Source of the DNA: Pseudomonadota bacterium
GTDB lineage: Bacteria; Pseudomonadota; Alphaproteobacteria; Rhodospirillales; Magnetospirillaceae
DNA: 64,000 bases
Direction of reading: 5' to 3'
Assembly: GCA_021847015.1 (NCBI GenBank)
Contig: JAJZVW010000006.1
Location: 1 to 64,000, forward strand
In this document: one piece after another, positions 49,137-58,359 of the stretch
Layout: every line of letters begins with the position of its first letter
Position numbering within the stretch: the first letter of the stretch is position 1
The notes under the pieces: generated by a model
Seen by the model: the letters and a program-made list of their open reading frames with translations, nothing else
What the model was told of the DNA's origin: nothing
The model's database searches: none
Made by a program: the position numbers and the translations under genes

Positions 49137-52070
49137 TCATCCGCCCAGCAGTCGCCGGTAGACCTCGGACGCCGCCGTCGCGCAATCGTCCATGCGGTCG
49201 ATCAGGCTGCGGAAATCGGTGAGCCCGGCGGCGCGCGCCATCAGCGCCCGCAGGCCGCCGGGCGCGGTGCGCTCGTCGAAATCCCCGGCGATGGTCTGGC
49301 GCAGCACCGACTGCACCGCCGACCACAGGCGCCACGCCTCGGCCAGGGTGTCGCGGTCGCCGGGCACCAGCACCCCGGCGGCGGCGGCGCGGTCCAGCGC
49401 CGTGCCGGTGTTGGCGGAAAGGATGTCCGGGTGGTCGTGGGCGTGGGCCAGTTGCAGGTACTGGGCGACGAACTCGATGTCCACCAGCCCGCCGCGCCGG
49501 TGTTTGACCTGCCAGCGGCTTTCGGCCTTGTGCTCGCGGGCGATGCGCTCGCGCATGTCCGCGATGTCGGCCAACAGCCTGGCGCCGTCGCGCGGCTGCG
49601 TCAAAACCTCGCGCACCACCGCCTCGACGCGCCGGCCGAGCGCGGGATCGCCGGCGACCGCGCGGGCGCGGGTGAGCGCCATGTGCTCCCACGTCCAGGC
49701 CGCCTCCCGCTGGTAGCGGCGGAAGGAATCCAGGCTGGTGGCGATGGGGCCGGAATTGCCCGAGGGTCTCAGGCGCATGTCCACCGCGTACAGCCCGCCC
49801 TCGCCGGTCTTGGCGGTCAGCGCGGTGATGATGCGCTGGGTCAGCCGGGCGTACCAGGTGGCGAGGGCCAGCGGCCGCGGCCCGTCCGATTCCTCGATGC
49901 CGGGCGGCGCGTCGTAGATCAGGATCAGGTCGAGGTCCGAGGTGGCCGTCATCTCGCGCCCGCCCAGCTTGCCCATGGCCAGCAGGCACCATTCGCCGCC
50001 GGCGATGCGCCCGTGGGCGCGGGCGAATTCCGCCTCCACTTGGCGGCCGAGCCGGTCCAGCACCGCCTCGGCGATGTCGGAAAAGGCGCGGCCCGCCCGC
50101 CCGGGGTCCAGCGTCCCGCGCAGGATCTGCACGCCGGCCTGGAACTTGCGGTCGTTGACCCAGCGCCGGCTGGCGTCCAGGACGGCCTGCATGTCGCCGC
50201 CGGCCTCGGCCAGGATCGGGTCCAATTCCAGGGCAAGCTCCGGCGCGGACGGCACCGGCGCCAGGAAACCCGCCTGGAGCACGCCGTCCAGCACGATCGG
50301 GTGGCGGGCCAGGTGGTCGGCCAGCAGCGGCGCGTCCCCCATGATCTCGGCGACGAGGTCGAGCAGCGACGGATTGGCGTGGAACAGCGAGAACAGCGGC
50401 ACGCCCATCGGCAGCCGGCCGAGGAAATCGTCGAAGCGCATGAAGGCTTCGTCGGGATTGGCGGTGGTGGCGAGCGCCGCCAGCAGCGCCGGGGTCAGTT
50501 CGGTCAGCAATTCGCGCGCCCGCGTCGAGCGGGTGGCGCGCACGCGCCCATGGTGCCAGCCGCGGATGGTGGAGCTGACCGCGTCGGCGTTGGCGAAGCC
50601 CATCTCGGCCAGGGTGCGGACGGTCTCGGGATCGTTCTCGCCGCCGGTGAACACCAGATTGCCATGGGTGCCCAGCGCCGGAGCGTGCTCGAACAGCCGC
50701 GCGTAATGGCCTTCCACCGCCAGGAGATGGCCGGTCAGCACCCGTGCCATCTCGTCCGCATCGGCGTGGCCCATGAAGGCGGCGATCCCGGCCAGCCGGG
50801 CGGGGTCGGCGGGCAGGGTCTGGGTCTGCTTGTCGTCCACCATCTGCAACCGGTGCTCCAGGCTGCGCAGATAGCGGTACGCCGCCTCCAGCTCGGCCGC
50901 CACCGTTTCGCCGATATGGCCGGCGCCCGCCAGGGCGCGCAAGGCCTGAACCGTGGCGGGGACGCGCATGGCCGGCTCGCGGCCGCCCCATATCAGTTGC
51001 TGGGTCTGGGCGAAGAATTCGATCTCGCGGATGCCGCCACGGCCCAGCTTGATGTTGTGCCCGCCCACGGCGACGACGTGACCGCCGCGATAGGCGTTGA
51101 TCTGCCGCTTAATCGAATGAATGTCCTGAATGGCGGCGAAATCCAGGGATTTGCGCCAGATGAACGGTTTCAGGAAAGCCAGGAAACGGGCGCCGGCATC
51201 GGGATCGCCGGCCACCTGGCGGGCCTTGATCATGGCCGCGCGTTCCCAGTTCTGGCCGAACCCTTCGTAATAGGCTTCGGCGGCGACCAGGGAGACGGCC
51301 ACCGGAGTCGCGCCGGGATCGGGACGCAGGCGCAGGTCGGTGCGGAACACGTAGCCGTCGGCGGTGCGCTCGTCGAGGATGCGCACCAGCTCCTTGGTCA
51401 GCGCGATCATGCACTCGGGCAGGCTGCGCCGCCCGCGGTAGTCGATCTTTTCGTGGTCGTAAAGGACGATCAGGTCGATGTCGCTGGAATAATTCAGCTC
51501 GCCCGCGCCCAGCTTGCCCATGCCGAGGACGACCACGCCGGAGCCCTTTTCGGGGTCGGCCGGGTCGGCCAGTACCAGTTCGCCCTTGCCGGCCTGCCGC
51601 CGCAGCAGGTATGTCACCGCCACACGGACGGCGGTCTCGGCGAAGCGGGTCAGGGCTTCGGTCACCGATTCCAGGGTCCAGGCGCCGGCCATGTCGGCCA
51701 GCGCCACCAGGAGGGCGGTTCGACGCTTGGCGACGCGCAAGGACTCCATCACCCGGGGCTGGTCGGCCGCGTCCGCCGTCTCCGTCCGCAATTCGGCGAT
51801 CAGCGCCGCGAAGGCGCCGTCCGGCCCGGCCCCCAGGATGCGGCGGGCGAAGGCCGGCTCCCGCAGCAGGCAGAAGGTCAGCCATGGACTGTTGCCGAAC
51901 GCTGCGCCCAGGAGCGCGCCCGCGGCCGGGTCGGCGGCGGCGTCGCGCATGAAGCGGGCGAGGCCGGGATCGGCCTGCTCGGCGGCTTCCTCCAGCCAGC
52001 GTTCCATCCCGCGGTCGCGGGCCGCGGCGTCGCCGGGACGCGGCAATGTCTTGGCCGACGGAAAGTTCAC
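49137..52070 (-). CDS. glnE: Bifunctional glutamine synthetase adenylyltransferase/deadenylylase GlnE
   Basis: This enzyme adenylylates and deadenylylates glutamine synthetase in response to PII and glutamine, setting nitrogen assimilation. The 977-aa protein carries two nucleotidyltransferase domains, each with the G-M-G-K-L-G signature: GMGKLGAGELNYSSDIDLIV (deadenylylase half) and AMGKLGGREMTATSDLDLIL (adenylylase half). Linker and regulatory helices lie between them. The GTG start at 52070 has GGAG about eight bases upstream; other in-frame TTG/GTG starts up to 52130 are possible. Confidence 0.94.
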   Translation of the reverse strand: MNFPSAKTLPRPGDAAARDRGMERWLEEAAEQADPGLARFMRDAAADPAAGALLGAAFGNSPWLTFCLLREPAFARRILGAGPDGAFAALIAELRTETADAADQPRVMESLRVAKRRTALLVALADMAGAWTLESVTEALTRFAETAVRVAVTYLLRRQAGKGELVLADPADPEKGSGVVVLGMGKLGAGELNYSSDIDLIVLYDHEKIDYRGRRSLPECMIALTKELVRILDERTADGYVFRTDLRLRPDPGATPVAVSLVAAEAYYEGFGQNWERAAMIKARQVAGDPDAGARFLAFLKPFIWRKSLDFAAIQDIHSIKRQINAYRGGHVVAVGGHNIKLGRGGIREIEFFAQTQQLIWGGREPAMRVPATVQALRALAGAGHIGETVAAELEAAYRYLRSLEHRLQMVDDKQTQTLPADPARLAGIAAFMGHADADEMARVLTGHLLAVEGHYARLFEHAPALGTHGNLVFTGGENDPETVRTLAEMGFANADAVSSTIRGWHHGRVRATRSTRARELLTELTPALLAALATTANPDEAFMRFDDFLGRLPMGVPLFSLFHANPSLLDLVAEIMGDAPLLADHLARHPIVLDGVLQAGFLAPVPSAPELALELDPILAEAGGDMQAVLDASRRWVNDRKFQAGVQILRGTLDPGRAGRAFSDIAEAVLDRLGRQVEAEFARAHGRIAGGEWCLLAMGKLGGREMTATSDLDLILIYDAPPGIEESDGPRPLALATWYARLTQRIITALTAKTGEGGLYAVDMRLRPSGNSGPIATSLDSFRRYQREAAWTWEHMALTRARAVAGDPALGRRVEAVVREVLTQPRDGARLLADIADMRERIAREHKAESRWQVKHRRGGLVDIEFVAQYLQLAHAHDHPDILSANTGTALDRAAAAGVLVPGDRDTLAEAWRLWSAVQSVLRQTIAGDFDERTAPGGLRALMARAAGLTDFRSLIDRMDDCATAASEVYRRLLGG

Positions 52071-52156
52071 CTTGCCGGCTCCAAAGCCTTGTGGTTGCCT
52101 CACAGTGGGCAATGCAAGGTGTGGGGTCAACAGCGCTTCTTATCCTGCGCTGTTGT

Positions 52157-52230
52157 TGTCGTCCCCAGCGGCGCGAGGGATCTTTCCGGCACCATCGCGT
52201 GAACGATCTCTCACTTTCGGCTCGGGACGG
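52157..52230. repeat. Palindromic core repeat upstream of glnE
   Basis: TGTCGTCCCCAGCG arm, GAGGGATCTTTCCGGCAC centre and a degraded right arm (TCGGGACGG). It lies between the divergent glnE and AsmA-like genes. Confidence 0.6.
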
Positions 52231-52292
52231 CCATGAAGGAACGCGCGGGATGACGGTTGGTGTGGTCAAGGTGGACACGGAGGCTCCCCGCG

Positions 52293-55200
52293 GTGGTTCA
52301 CGGCGCGGTTAGACATCTTTTCCAGCTTCTGGGAGCGCTCGTCGTCGTCCTGTTGATCGGCGTTCCGCTGTCGGTCTGGCGGTTGTCCAACGGTCCGGTG
52401 GCGCTCGATTTCCTGACGCCGTACATCGAAGCGGCGCTGACCGATGCGGACGGCCGCTACGCCGTCCGGCTCGACCGCACCGTGCTGGCGCTGGACAGGG
52501 GCCGGCGCCTGCTGGAAATCCGCGCCGTCAACGTGGTCGCCTTCGCCGGCGGCGACAAGCCGGTGGCCACCGTTCCCCAGGTGGCGATGAACTTCAGCGG
52601 CCGCGCCCTGCTGCGCGGGAATCTGGTTCCGCGCGCCGTGCGCGTGTACAACCCCAAGATCACGCTGGTTCGCGACGAGAGCGGGCGGCTGTCCTGGGGG
52701 ATCGGCGACAAGCCCGAGGCAGAGCCCTCCAACGACGTCGTGCGGGGCCTGGTCGATGAACTGGTCGGCGCGCAGGATCCGTCCAAACCTGGCCGCCTGC
52801 TGCAAAGCGCGGCCATCCTGGGGGCGGACGTGGTGGTCGACGACCGTGCCCTTCATACGGTATGGCATGCGCCCGACGTCGATCTCGAAATGAAGCGCTC
52901 ACCCGTCGGCATCCAGGCCCTGGCTCATGTTTCCCTCGACCTCGACGGCCAATTGGGGACCGTCGGCGCCCGCGTGGACTACCTGTCCGCCGGGGGGGGC
53001 ATTGACGGCGAGATGCGGCTGTCCAACATTCGCCCGATGGTCCTGGCCCGGTTCGGCGGTCCGCTCGCCAGTCTGTCGGCGCTCGACATGCCGTTGGAGG
53101 GGACGGTGCGCGGCAAGGCCACCGCCGACGGAACGGTGTCGGAAATCGCCTTCGATCTGTCGGGGGATGCGGGGGTCATCACCCTGCCCGCGCCGGTTTC
53201 GGCCACCTACCGGGTCGCCGGCACGACATTGCGGGGAAGGCTGACGAACAATCTCGCCCATGCCGACATCGACGAACTCGGCATCGATTTCGGCGGCCCG
53301 AGGGTTACGGTCGCGGCGCGCATCGACGGCCTGGGCGGCGATACCGTCATCAACGCCGACGGCACCGTCCGCGAGGTGCCGTTCGATTCGCTGCCGGGTC
53401 TGTGGCCGGCCGCCGTGGCGCCCGAGCCCCGGGCCTGGGTCGTCGCCAACCTGCACAAGGGGGTCGTCCGCGAGGGCCATGTCACCGTCTCGGCGCGGTC
53501 GCCGTCGGGGCGGCTGGAGGACCTGGAAATCGGCGCCGTGACGGGCGATCTGCACGGCGAGGGGGCCACCGTCGACTATTTGCACCCCATGCCGCCGGTG
53601 CGGAACGCCTCGGCCTCGGCCACGTTCGATTCCCACCGTTTCCGTATCACCGTCGACGGCGGCGAGGCCGACGGCCTGAAGGTGGACGACGGCGTGATCG
53701 AGCTGTCGGGGCTGGACCAGGCGGTTCCCGCCGCCAATGTCGATCTCACCATTTCCGGCGCTGCCGCCGACGCCTTGAAGCTGATCGACCATCCGCCGCT
53801 GCGCTACGCCCAGGCGCTGGGAATCAAGCCCGACAGGATCGGCGGCAAGGCGGTCACCCGGTTGCGCCTGACCTTCCCGCTGCTCGCCAACCTGAAAATC
53901 GACGATCTGTCGGTCAAGGCCCATTCGGTCATCGACGGGGCCAGGGTGCCGGGGGTGTTGATGGGGCTCGACCTCTCCCAGGGGCATCTGGCGCTCGACG
54001 TGGATGCGCGCGGGATGGACGTGACGGGGCCGGTGGTGCTGGGGACCATCCCGGCGCGGCTGGCGTGGCGCGAGAATTTCACCAGGAACGCCCCCTTCCG
54101 GAGCCGCTATGTGGTCGATGCGCCGAGCGTGGACGAACAGCAGCGGCGCTCCCTGGGTCTGGATTCGCCGCCCTTCGTCGCCCCGTGGCTGGAAGGGCCG
54201 GTGGGCGCCACGGTCACCGCCACCCTCCAGCCCGGCGGCCGTGCCGACGTGGACGCCAAGATGGACCTGTCCCCGGCGCACATGAGCCTGCCGGGATTGG
54301 GATGGCGCAAGGAACGGCGCACCACCGGCGGCGCCCAGGCACTGGTCCGGATCGTCAAGGGCAGAATCGCCGCCGTTCCCCGCTTCTCCCTCATCGCCGG
54401 CGATCTCCAGGCCCAGGGGTCCATAGCCTTCCGCCCGGACGGCACGGCGCAACGGGTCGATTTCGACAGGATGGCCTTCGGCCGCACCGATCTGGCCGGT
54501 ACGGTGGCCTTCCTTCCCGGCGGCGCGCTGAACATCGCCTTCAAGGGAACCAGCTTCGACGCCAAGCCGCTTCTGTCCAGCCACGACAGCGGGAGCGGGG
54601 AGGACGGCGGCGGGAACAAGGAGCCGCCCGCCGAGGACGATCTGCCGGTCATGGACGTCTCGGTCGCCGCCAAGTCGCTATGGCTGTCCACGCCGGGGCG
54701 CCTCATCGACGGCTCGGCCACGCTGCGGCACGAGGGCGGGGATTGGCGGGCCGCCAGCATCCGGGGCACGGTGAGCGACGGAAAGACCTTCTCGGCGGTG
54801 CTCCGCCAGGACTCGCCGGGACGGCGGTCGGTCACGGTGGTTTCGGACGACGCGGGCGGTGTGATGCGTGCGTTCGACGTCTATGACGACGTGGTGGGCG
54901 GCGCCCTGGATATCGCCGCCACCATCCGCGACGACGAGCCCGCCAAGCCGGTGTCCGGCGTGGTGCGCATCACCGATTATAGCGTCGTCCATGCCCCGCC
55001 GCTGGCCCGCCTGCTCACGGTGGCGGCACTGACCGGCATCGTCGACCTGCTGCGCGGCGAAGGGGTGAGCTTTTCGGTCCTCGATGCTCCCTTCACCCTG
55101 ACCGACGGCGTGCTCGAGGTGACCAACGCCCGCGCCCACGGCACGGCGTTGGGGCTGACGGCCAACGGCCAGATCGACCTCAATGCCGGCCGTCTGGCGC

Positions 55201-55457
55201 TCGAAGGCACGGTCGTGCCGATCTACTCGCTCAACGGCGCCCTGGGAAACATACCGCTGCTGGGCTGGCTGACCACCGGGGGAGAAAAGGGGGGTGGATT
55301 GGTGGCCTTCAACTTCAGCATGAAGGGGTCCACCCAGGAGCCCGACGTGGTGGTCAATCCGCTCTCCGCCCTGGCGCCCGGGTTCCTGCGCCGGTTTTTC
55401 GATATTTTCGACAGCGGCTCGGAGACCGTGGTGCGGCCGAAGGCGGCGTCCCCGTAA
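52293..55457 (+). CDS. AsmA/YhdP-like (DUF3971) envelope protein
   Basis: This 1054-aa protein has one N-terminal transmembrane helix (LFQLLGALVVVLLIGVPLSVW) and a very long beta-rich periplasmic region. Its C-terminal segment is AsmA-like (TNARAHGTALGLTANGQIDL; LEGTVVPIYSLNGALGNIPL; VAFNFSMKGSTQEPDVVVNP). YhdP and relatives form grooved rods that carry phospholipids to the outer membrane, so that role is likely. The GTG at 52293 follows GGAGG by nine bases; earlier TTG/GTG starts at 52257-52260 lack a good site. Confidence 0.82.
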   Translation: MVHGAVRHLFQLLGALVVVLLIGVPLSVWRLSNGPVALDFLTPYIEAALTDADGRYAVRLDRTVLALDRGRRLLEIRAVNVVAFAGGDKPVATVPQVAMNFSGRALLRGNLVPRAVRVYNPKITLVRDESGRLSWGIGDKPEAEPSNDVVRGLVDELVGAQDPSKPGRLLQSAAILGADVVVDDRALHTVWHAPDVDLEMKRSPVGIQALAHVSLDLDGQLGTVGARVDYLSAGGGIDGEMRLSNIRPMVLARFGGPLASLSALDMPLEGTVRGKATADGTVSEIAFDLSGDAGVITLPAPVSATYRVAGTTLRGRLTNNLAHADIDELGIDFGGPRVTVAARIDGLGGDTVINADGTVREVPFDSLPGLWPAAVAPEPRAWVVANLHKGVVREGHVTVSARSPSGRLEDLEIGAVTGDLHGEGATVDYLHPMPPVRNASASATFDSHRFRITVDGGEADGLKVDDGVIELSGLDQAVPAANVDLTISGAAADALKLIDHPPLRYAQALGIKPDRIGGKAVTRLRLTFPLLANLKIDDLSVKAHSVIDGARVPGVLMGLDLSQGHLALDVDARGMDVTGPVVLGTIPARLAWRENFTRNAPFRSRYVVDAPSVDEQQRRSLGLDSPPFVAPWLEGPVGATVTATLQPGGRADVDAKMDLSPAHMSLPGLGWRKERRTTGGAQALVRIVKGRIAAVPRFSLIAGDLQAQGSIAFRPDGTAQRVDFDRMAFGRTDLAGTVAFLPGGALNIAFKGTSFDAKPLLSSHDSGSGEDGGGNKEPPAEDDLPVMDVSVAAKSLWLSTPGRLIDGSATLRHEGGDWRAASIRGTVSDGKTFSAVLRQDSPGRRSVTVVSDDAGGVMRAFDVYDDVVGGALDIAATIRDDEPAKPVSGVVRITDYSVVHAPPLARLLTVAALTGIVDLLRGEGVSFSVLDAPFTLTDGVLEVTNARAHGTALGLTANGQIDLNAGRLALEGTVVPIYSLNGALGNIPLLGWLTTGGEKGGGLVAFNFSMKGSTQEPDVVVNPLSALAPGFLRRFFDIFDSGSETVVRPKAASP

Positions 55458-55471
55458 CTCCCTGAACCGGT

Positions 55472-55585
55472 TTCCGATCGATCGGAACAGGTCCAGGTTT
55501 GTCTTGCCCTCGCCGGGTGCAGGCTCCGCCTGCTTGGCCGCCGCCTCAGCGGCGGCAGGGAGTGATCCGAATCGATCGGATCACT
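55472..55585. repeat. Two strong palindromes in the gap after the AsmA-like gene
   Basis: TTCCGATCGATCGGAA (55472-55487) is a perfect palindrome. AGTGATCCGA and TCGGATCACT (55561-55585) form a perfect 10-bp stem with a 5-base loop, directly abutting the stop codon of the convergent lipoprotein gene. The second is a good terminator or mRNA-stability hairpin, though without a T-run. Confidence 0.6.
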
Positions 55586-56071
55586 CTAACTCACGATTTT
55601 CCACGAGCCGTCGGGCTGGCGGCAGGCGGTGCCGTGGCTGCGCTGCTTCTGGCCGCCGATGGTGATGGTCTGCTGGAATTCGCGGCAGTATTGGCCGGGC
55701 GCGGGCTCGTAGGTCCCGGTCGGGGTGACGGTGCCGTAATGGCCGTTGTCGGGGTTGTTCCAGGTGATTCCCGTCCCCGTGGGGGCGGTCTCGAACGCCT
55801 GCTGGCCGGCGCGGTTGGCATAGGCGACGTCGGCCCGGTCCAGGGATTTCCCGACCTCGCTGCCGATGAAGGCCCCCAGCAATGTGCCGAACGCGGTCGC
55901 CGCCAGTTTGCCGCTGCCGCTGCCGAACTGGGAGCCGGCCAATCCGCCGCCCACCGCGCCCAGGACCGCGCCGCCCGTCTGCTTGCTCACGCCGTATCCG
56001 CCTTCGGTGCCCGGCTGGGCGCAGCCCGACAGCATCGCCGCCACCGCCGCCGCGGCCATTACCTTGCGCAT
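55586..56071 (-). CDS. Glycine-zipper outer-membrane lipoprotein (17-kDa antigen-like)
   Basis: This 161-aa protein has lipobox LSGC and a Gly-rich 2TM glycine zipper (GGAVLGAVGGGLAGSQFGSG, then FGTLLGAFIGSEVGKSLD). A C-terminal domain with YCREFQQTITIGGQKQRSHGTACRQPDGSW holds two Cys likely to form a disulfide. This is the rickettsial 17-kDa surface antigen arrangement. It is probably outer-membrane anchored; function in envelope integrity is presumed. Confidence 0.88.
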   Translation of the reverse strand: MRKVMAAAAVAAMLSGCAQPGTEGGYGVSKQTGGAVLGAVGGGLAGSQFGSGSGKLAATAFGTLLGAFIGSEVGKSLDRADVAYANRAGQQAFETAPTGTGITWNNPDNGHYGTVTPTGTYEPAPGQYCREFQQTITIGGQKQRSHGTACRQPDGSWKIVS

Positions 56072-56225
56072 GTCCGTCCTCCGCCCTGTCCCTTCCGTCC
56101 GCACGATGCGGGCTATTGGAATGACATGGTCGCTCGCCGTGACGGAGGGAGGGGGCGAATATGGCGAAAGGAGCGCTGTCCGCCGGGCCGGCCGCGCGTG
56201 CCGGCTCCGGACCGAGGCGAGGGGA

Positions 56226-56813
56226 TTATTCGACGGGGCGGTCTTGGTGCTCGTGCCCATGCTCGTGTTCGGGAAGCGGGGCCACCAGGCCGCTGCGCGG
56301 GCGCGCGATGGTGACCGCCTTTTCCAGATCGGCTTCGGAGCACAGGCCGAGCGTCACCGGGTTGCGCGGCTTGATGTTGGCCGCGTTCCAATGGGTTTTG
56401 TCGCGCACGGACTGGATGGTCGGCTTGGTGGTGCCGATCAGCTTGCAGATCTGGGCATCCGACAGTTCTGGGTGGTGCTTGAGAATCCAGGCGATGGCAT
56501 CGGGCCGGTCCTGGCGCTTGGACACCGGTGTGTAGCGCGCGCCCTTCGGCTTGGCCCGCGGCTGCGGATAATCGGTGGCGTTGAGCTTCATCCGCGAATC
56601 GGGATCGGCCTCGCACCGTTCGATTTCCGATCGGGCGAGCTGACCGTTGGCGACCGGGTCGAGGCCGACGATGCCGCTGGCGACCTCGCCGTCGGCGATC
56701 GCCTGCACTTCCAGCGGATGGAGGCCGCAGAAATCGGCAATCTGCTCGAAGCTGAGGGCGGTGTTCTCGACGAGCCAGACGGCGGTCGCCTTGGGCATGA
56801 GCGGCAGGGCCAT
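56226..56813 (-). CDS. trcR: Cell-cycle transcriptional regulator TrcR (DUF1013)
   Basis: This 195-aa alphaproteobacterial protein matches DUF1013 along its length. Residues 1-40 (KATAVWLVENTALSFEQIAD, FCGLHPLEVQAIADGEVA) form one helix-turn-helix-like unit. A second is near residue 110 (AIAWILKHHPELSDAQICKL, IGTTKPTIQSVRDKTHWN). A His-rich tail follows (EHEHGHEHQD). The family is linked to CtrA-type cell-cycle transcription. AGGAGG five bases before the ATG fixes the start. RcdA, another cell-cycle factor, is encoded at 60.0 kb. Confidence 0.9.
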   Translation of the reverse strand: MALPLMPKATAVWLVENTALSFEQIADFCGLHPLEVQAIADGEVASGIVGLDPVANGQLARSEIERCEADPDSRMKLNATDYPQPRAKPKGARYTPVSKRQDRPDAIAWILKHHPELSDAQICKLIGTTKPTIQSVRDKTHWNAANIKPRNPVTLGLCSEADLEKAVTIARPRSGLVAPLPEHEHGHEHQDRPVE

Positions 56814-56937
56814 GAATCCTCCTAATGTGGGCTTTGCGCGGGACCCGCGGACCCGGCGCCGTCGGCGGCGGCGTGAACGGACGCGCCGGTAGTTATATTG
56901 AACGGCTCCCCATCGGTCAAACCGGTTGGACCTGCTC

Positions 56938-57081
56938 CAGCAGTCCTCATTATGCATTTTTCGCTGTCATCCCGAGCCGACGGCGAGGGATCTTTCAGGC
57001 ACCTTCGCGTGAAAGATCCCTCTATCGCTCCGCTCTCTCGGGATGACACCATTCCTTGGTGCCGCATAATGAGAACCGCTG
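56938..57081. repeat. Palindromic MITE-like element, full copy C, inserted in a gene end
   Basis: Outer ends CAGCAGTCCTCATTATGC and GCATAATGAGAACCGCTG enclose the core. Perfect 9-bp direct repeats GACCTGCTC flank it at 56929-56937 and 57082-57090. The right half of the element is read as the last codons and stop of the quinone oxidoreductase gene on the minus strand. Confidence 0.92.
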
Positions 57082-58083
57082 GACCTGCTCGCCTCGCACA
57101 ACGAGGACGATCTTTCCTATATGTGCGTTCGACTCAATCAGTCTATGGGCATCGGCCGCCCGGTCCAAAGGATATGTGGCATGTACCACTGGACGAATGG
57201 TCCCCGCTCCGATCAGCGGCCAGACATTCCGCCTGAGCGAATCGGCGATGCGCGCCTTGGCCTCGCCGGATTGGGGGCGCAGCGTCGAACCGGTCAGGGT
57301 CAGGCGCTTGACCATCACCGGCATGAAATTCACCTCGGCGGTCGATCCCTTCATGAAGGCGATGAAGACCAGCCTGCCTTCGGCCGCCAGAGCGCGGATG
57401 TTGCGGGGGATGTCGCCGCCGCCCACCATGTCGAGGATGACGTCGACACCCGTGCCGCCGGTCTCGCGCTTGACCACATCGACGAAATCCTCGGCGCGGT
57501 AGTCGATGGCGCGATCGGCGCCGAGCGAGCGGCACACGTCCAGCTTGCCGGCGCTGGCGGTGGTGAAGACGGTGGCGCCGAAAGCCTTGGCCAACTGGAT
57601 GGCGGTAATGCCGATGCCCCCGGCGCCGCCGTGGACGAGGATGCGCTCGCCCGGTTGCAGGCGGCCGCGCTCGAACACATTGTGCCAAACCGTGAAGAAG
57701 GTTTCGGGCAGGGACGCGGCCTGAACGAAATCCAGGCCTTCGGGCACCGGCAGGCAATGGCGGGCATCGGCCGCCACGTATTGGGCATAGCCACCCCCGG
57801 CCACCAGAGCGCAGACGGATTGCCCCAGGCCGGGCCATTCCGTGCCGTCGCCGACGGCGACGACGGTGCCCGATACCTCCAGGCCCGGCAGGTCCGACGC
57901 GCCGGGAGGAGGCGGGTAGGAGCCTTGGCGTTGCAGCACGTCGGGACGGTTGATTCCGGCGGCGGCCACGGCGATCACCACCTGGCCCTTGCCGGGACGA
58001 GGCGTCGGCCGTTCGGCGGAACGCAGGACTTCGGGGCCGCCGGGATGGGCGATTTCGATGCAGGTCATGTGGTCGGGCAGCAT
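57022..58083 (-). CDS. NAD(P)H quinone oxidoreductase (zinc-independent MDR, PIG3 type)
   Basis: This 353-aa medium-chain reductase likely reduces quinones with NADPH. GINRPDVLQRQGSYPPPPG is the PIG3/QOR signature; LPGLEVSGTVVAVG and the Rossmann motif LVHGGAGGIGITAIQLAKAFG follow. No zinc ligands are visible, as expected. GGAGGGGACG precedes the ATG. The last 17 or so residues (QRFSLCGTKEWCHPERAER) are encoded by an inserted palindromic element; without it the protein would end GEQVQPV. It is divergent from the DUF1192 gene. Confidence 0.93.
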   Translation of the reverse strand: MLPDHMTCIEIAHPGGPEVLRSAERPTPRPGKGQVVIAVAAAGINRPDVLQRQGSYPPPPGASDLPGLEVSGTVVAVGDGTEWPGLGQSVCALVAGGGYAQYVAADARHCLPVPEGLDFVQAASLPETFFTVWHNVFERGRLQPGERILVHGGAGGIGITAIQLAKAFGATVFTTASAGKLDVCRSLGADRAIDYRAEDFVDVVKRETGGTGVDVILDMVGGGDIPRNIRALAAEGRLVFIAFMKGSTAEVNFMPVMVKRLTLTGSTLRPQSGEAKARIADSLRRNVWPLIGAGTIRPVVHATYPLDRAADAHRLIESNAHIGKIVLVVRGEQVQRFSLCGTKEWCHPERAER

Positions 58084-58157
58084 CGTCCCCTCCGATTGTG
58101 CGGTGCGAGATGAGTCTGTTACGTTCACAAAGCGAAGGCAAGTGCGGAGGCGGCGTC

Positions 58158-58340
58158 ATGGACTGGGAAGATCTTGAGCCGCGCCGGAAGGCGCCCGCGC
58201 CCAAGAACCTGGAGACGATGAGCGTGGAGGAACTGGGCGAGTATATTTCCCAATTGGAAGCCGAGATCGCCCGTGCCAAGGCGGCCATCGCCGCCAAGCG
58301 ATCGGTGCGGGCCGGCGCCGACGCGCTGTTCAAGCGCTGA
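58158..58340 (+). CDS. DUF1192 family small protein
   Basis: This 60-aa protein matches the alphaproteobacterial DUF1192 pattern: DWEDLEPRRKAPAPKNLETM, then SVEELGEYISQLEAEIARAKAAIAAKR, an acidic helix likely to form a coiled coil. GGAGGCGGCGTC precedes the ATG. It lies 19 bp before bdhA and is probably co-transcribed. Function is unknown. Confidence 0.9.
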   Translation: MDWEDLEPRRKAPAPKNLETMSVEELGEYISQLEAEIARAKAAIAAKRSVRAGADALFKR

Positions 58341-58359
58341 CGTCACAGGAGGTGGTGAC

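Noticed and set aside
49128-52202. 1024-aa plus-strand open frame opposite glnE
   Set aside because: GlnE on the other strand has both duplicated adenylyltransferase signatures. The plus frame is a compositional shadow.
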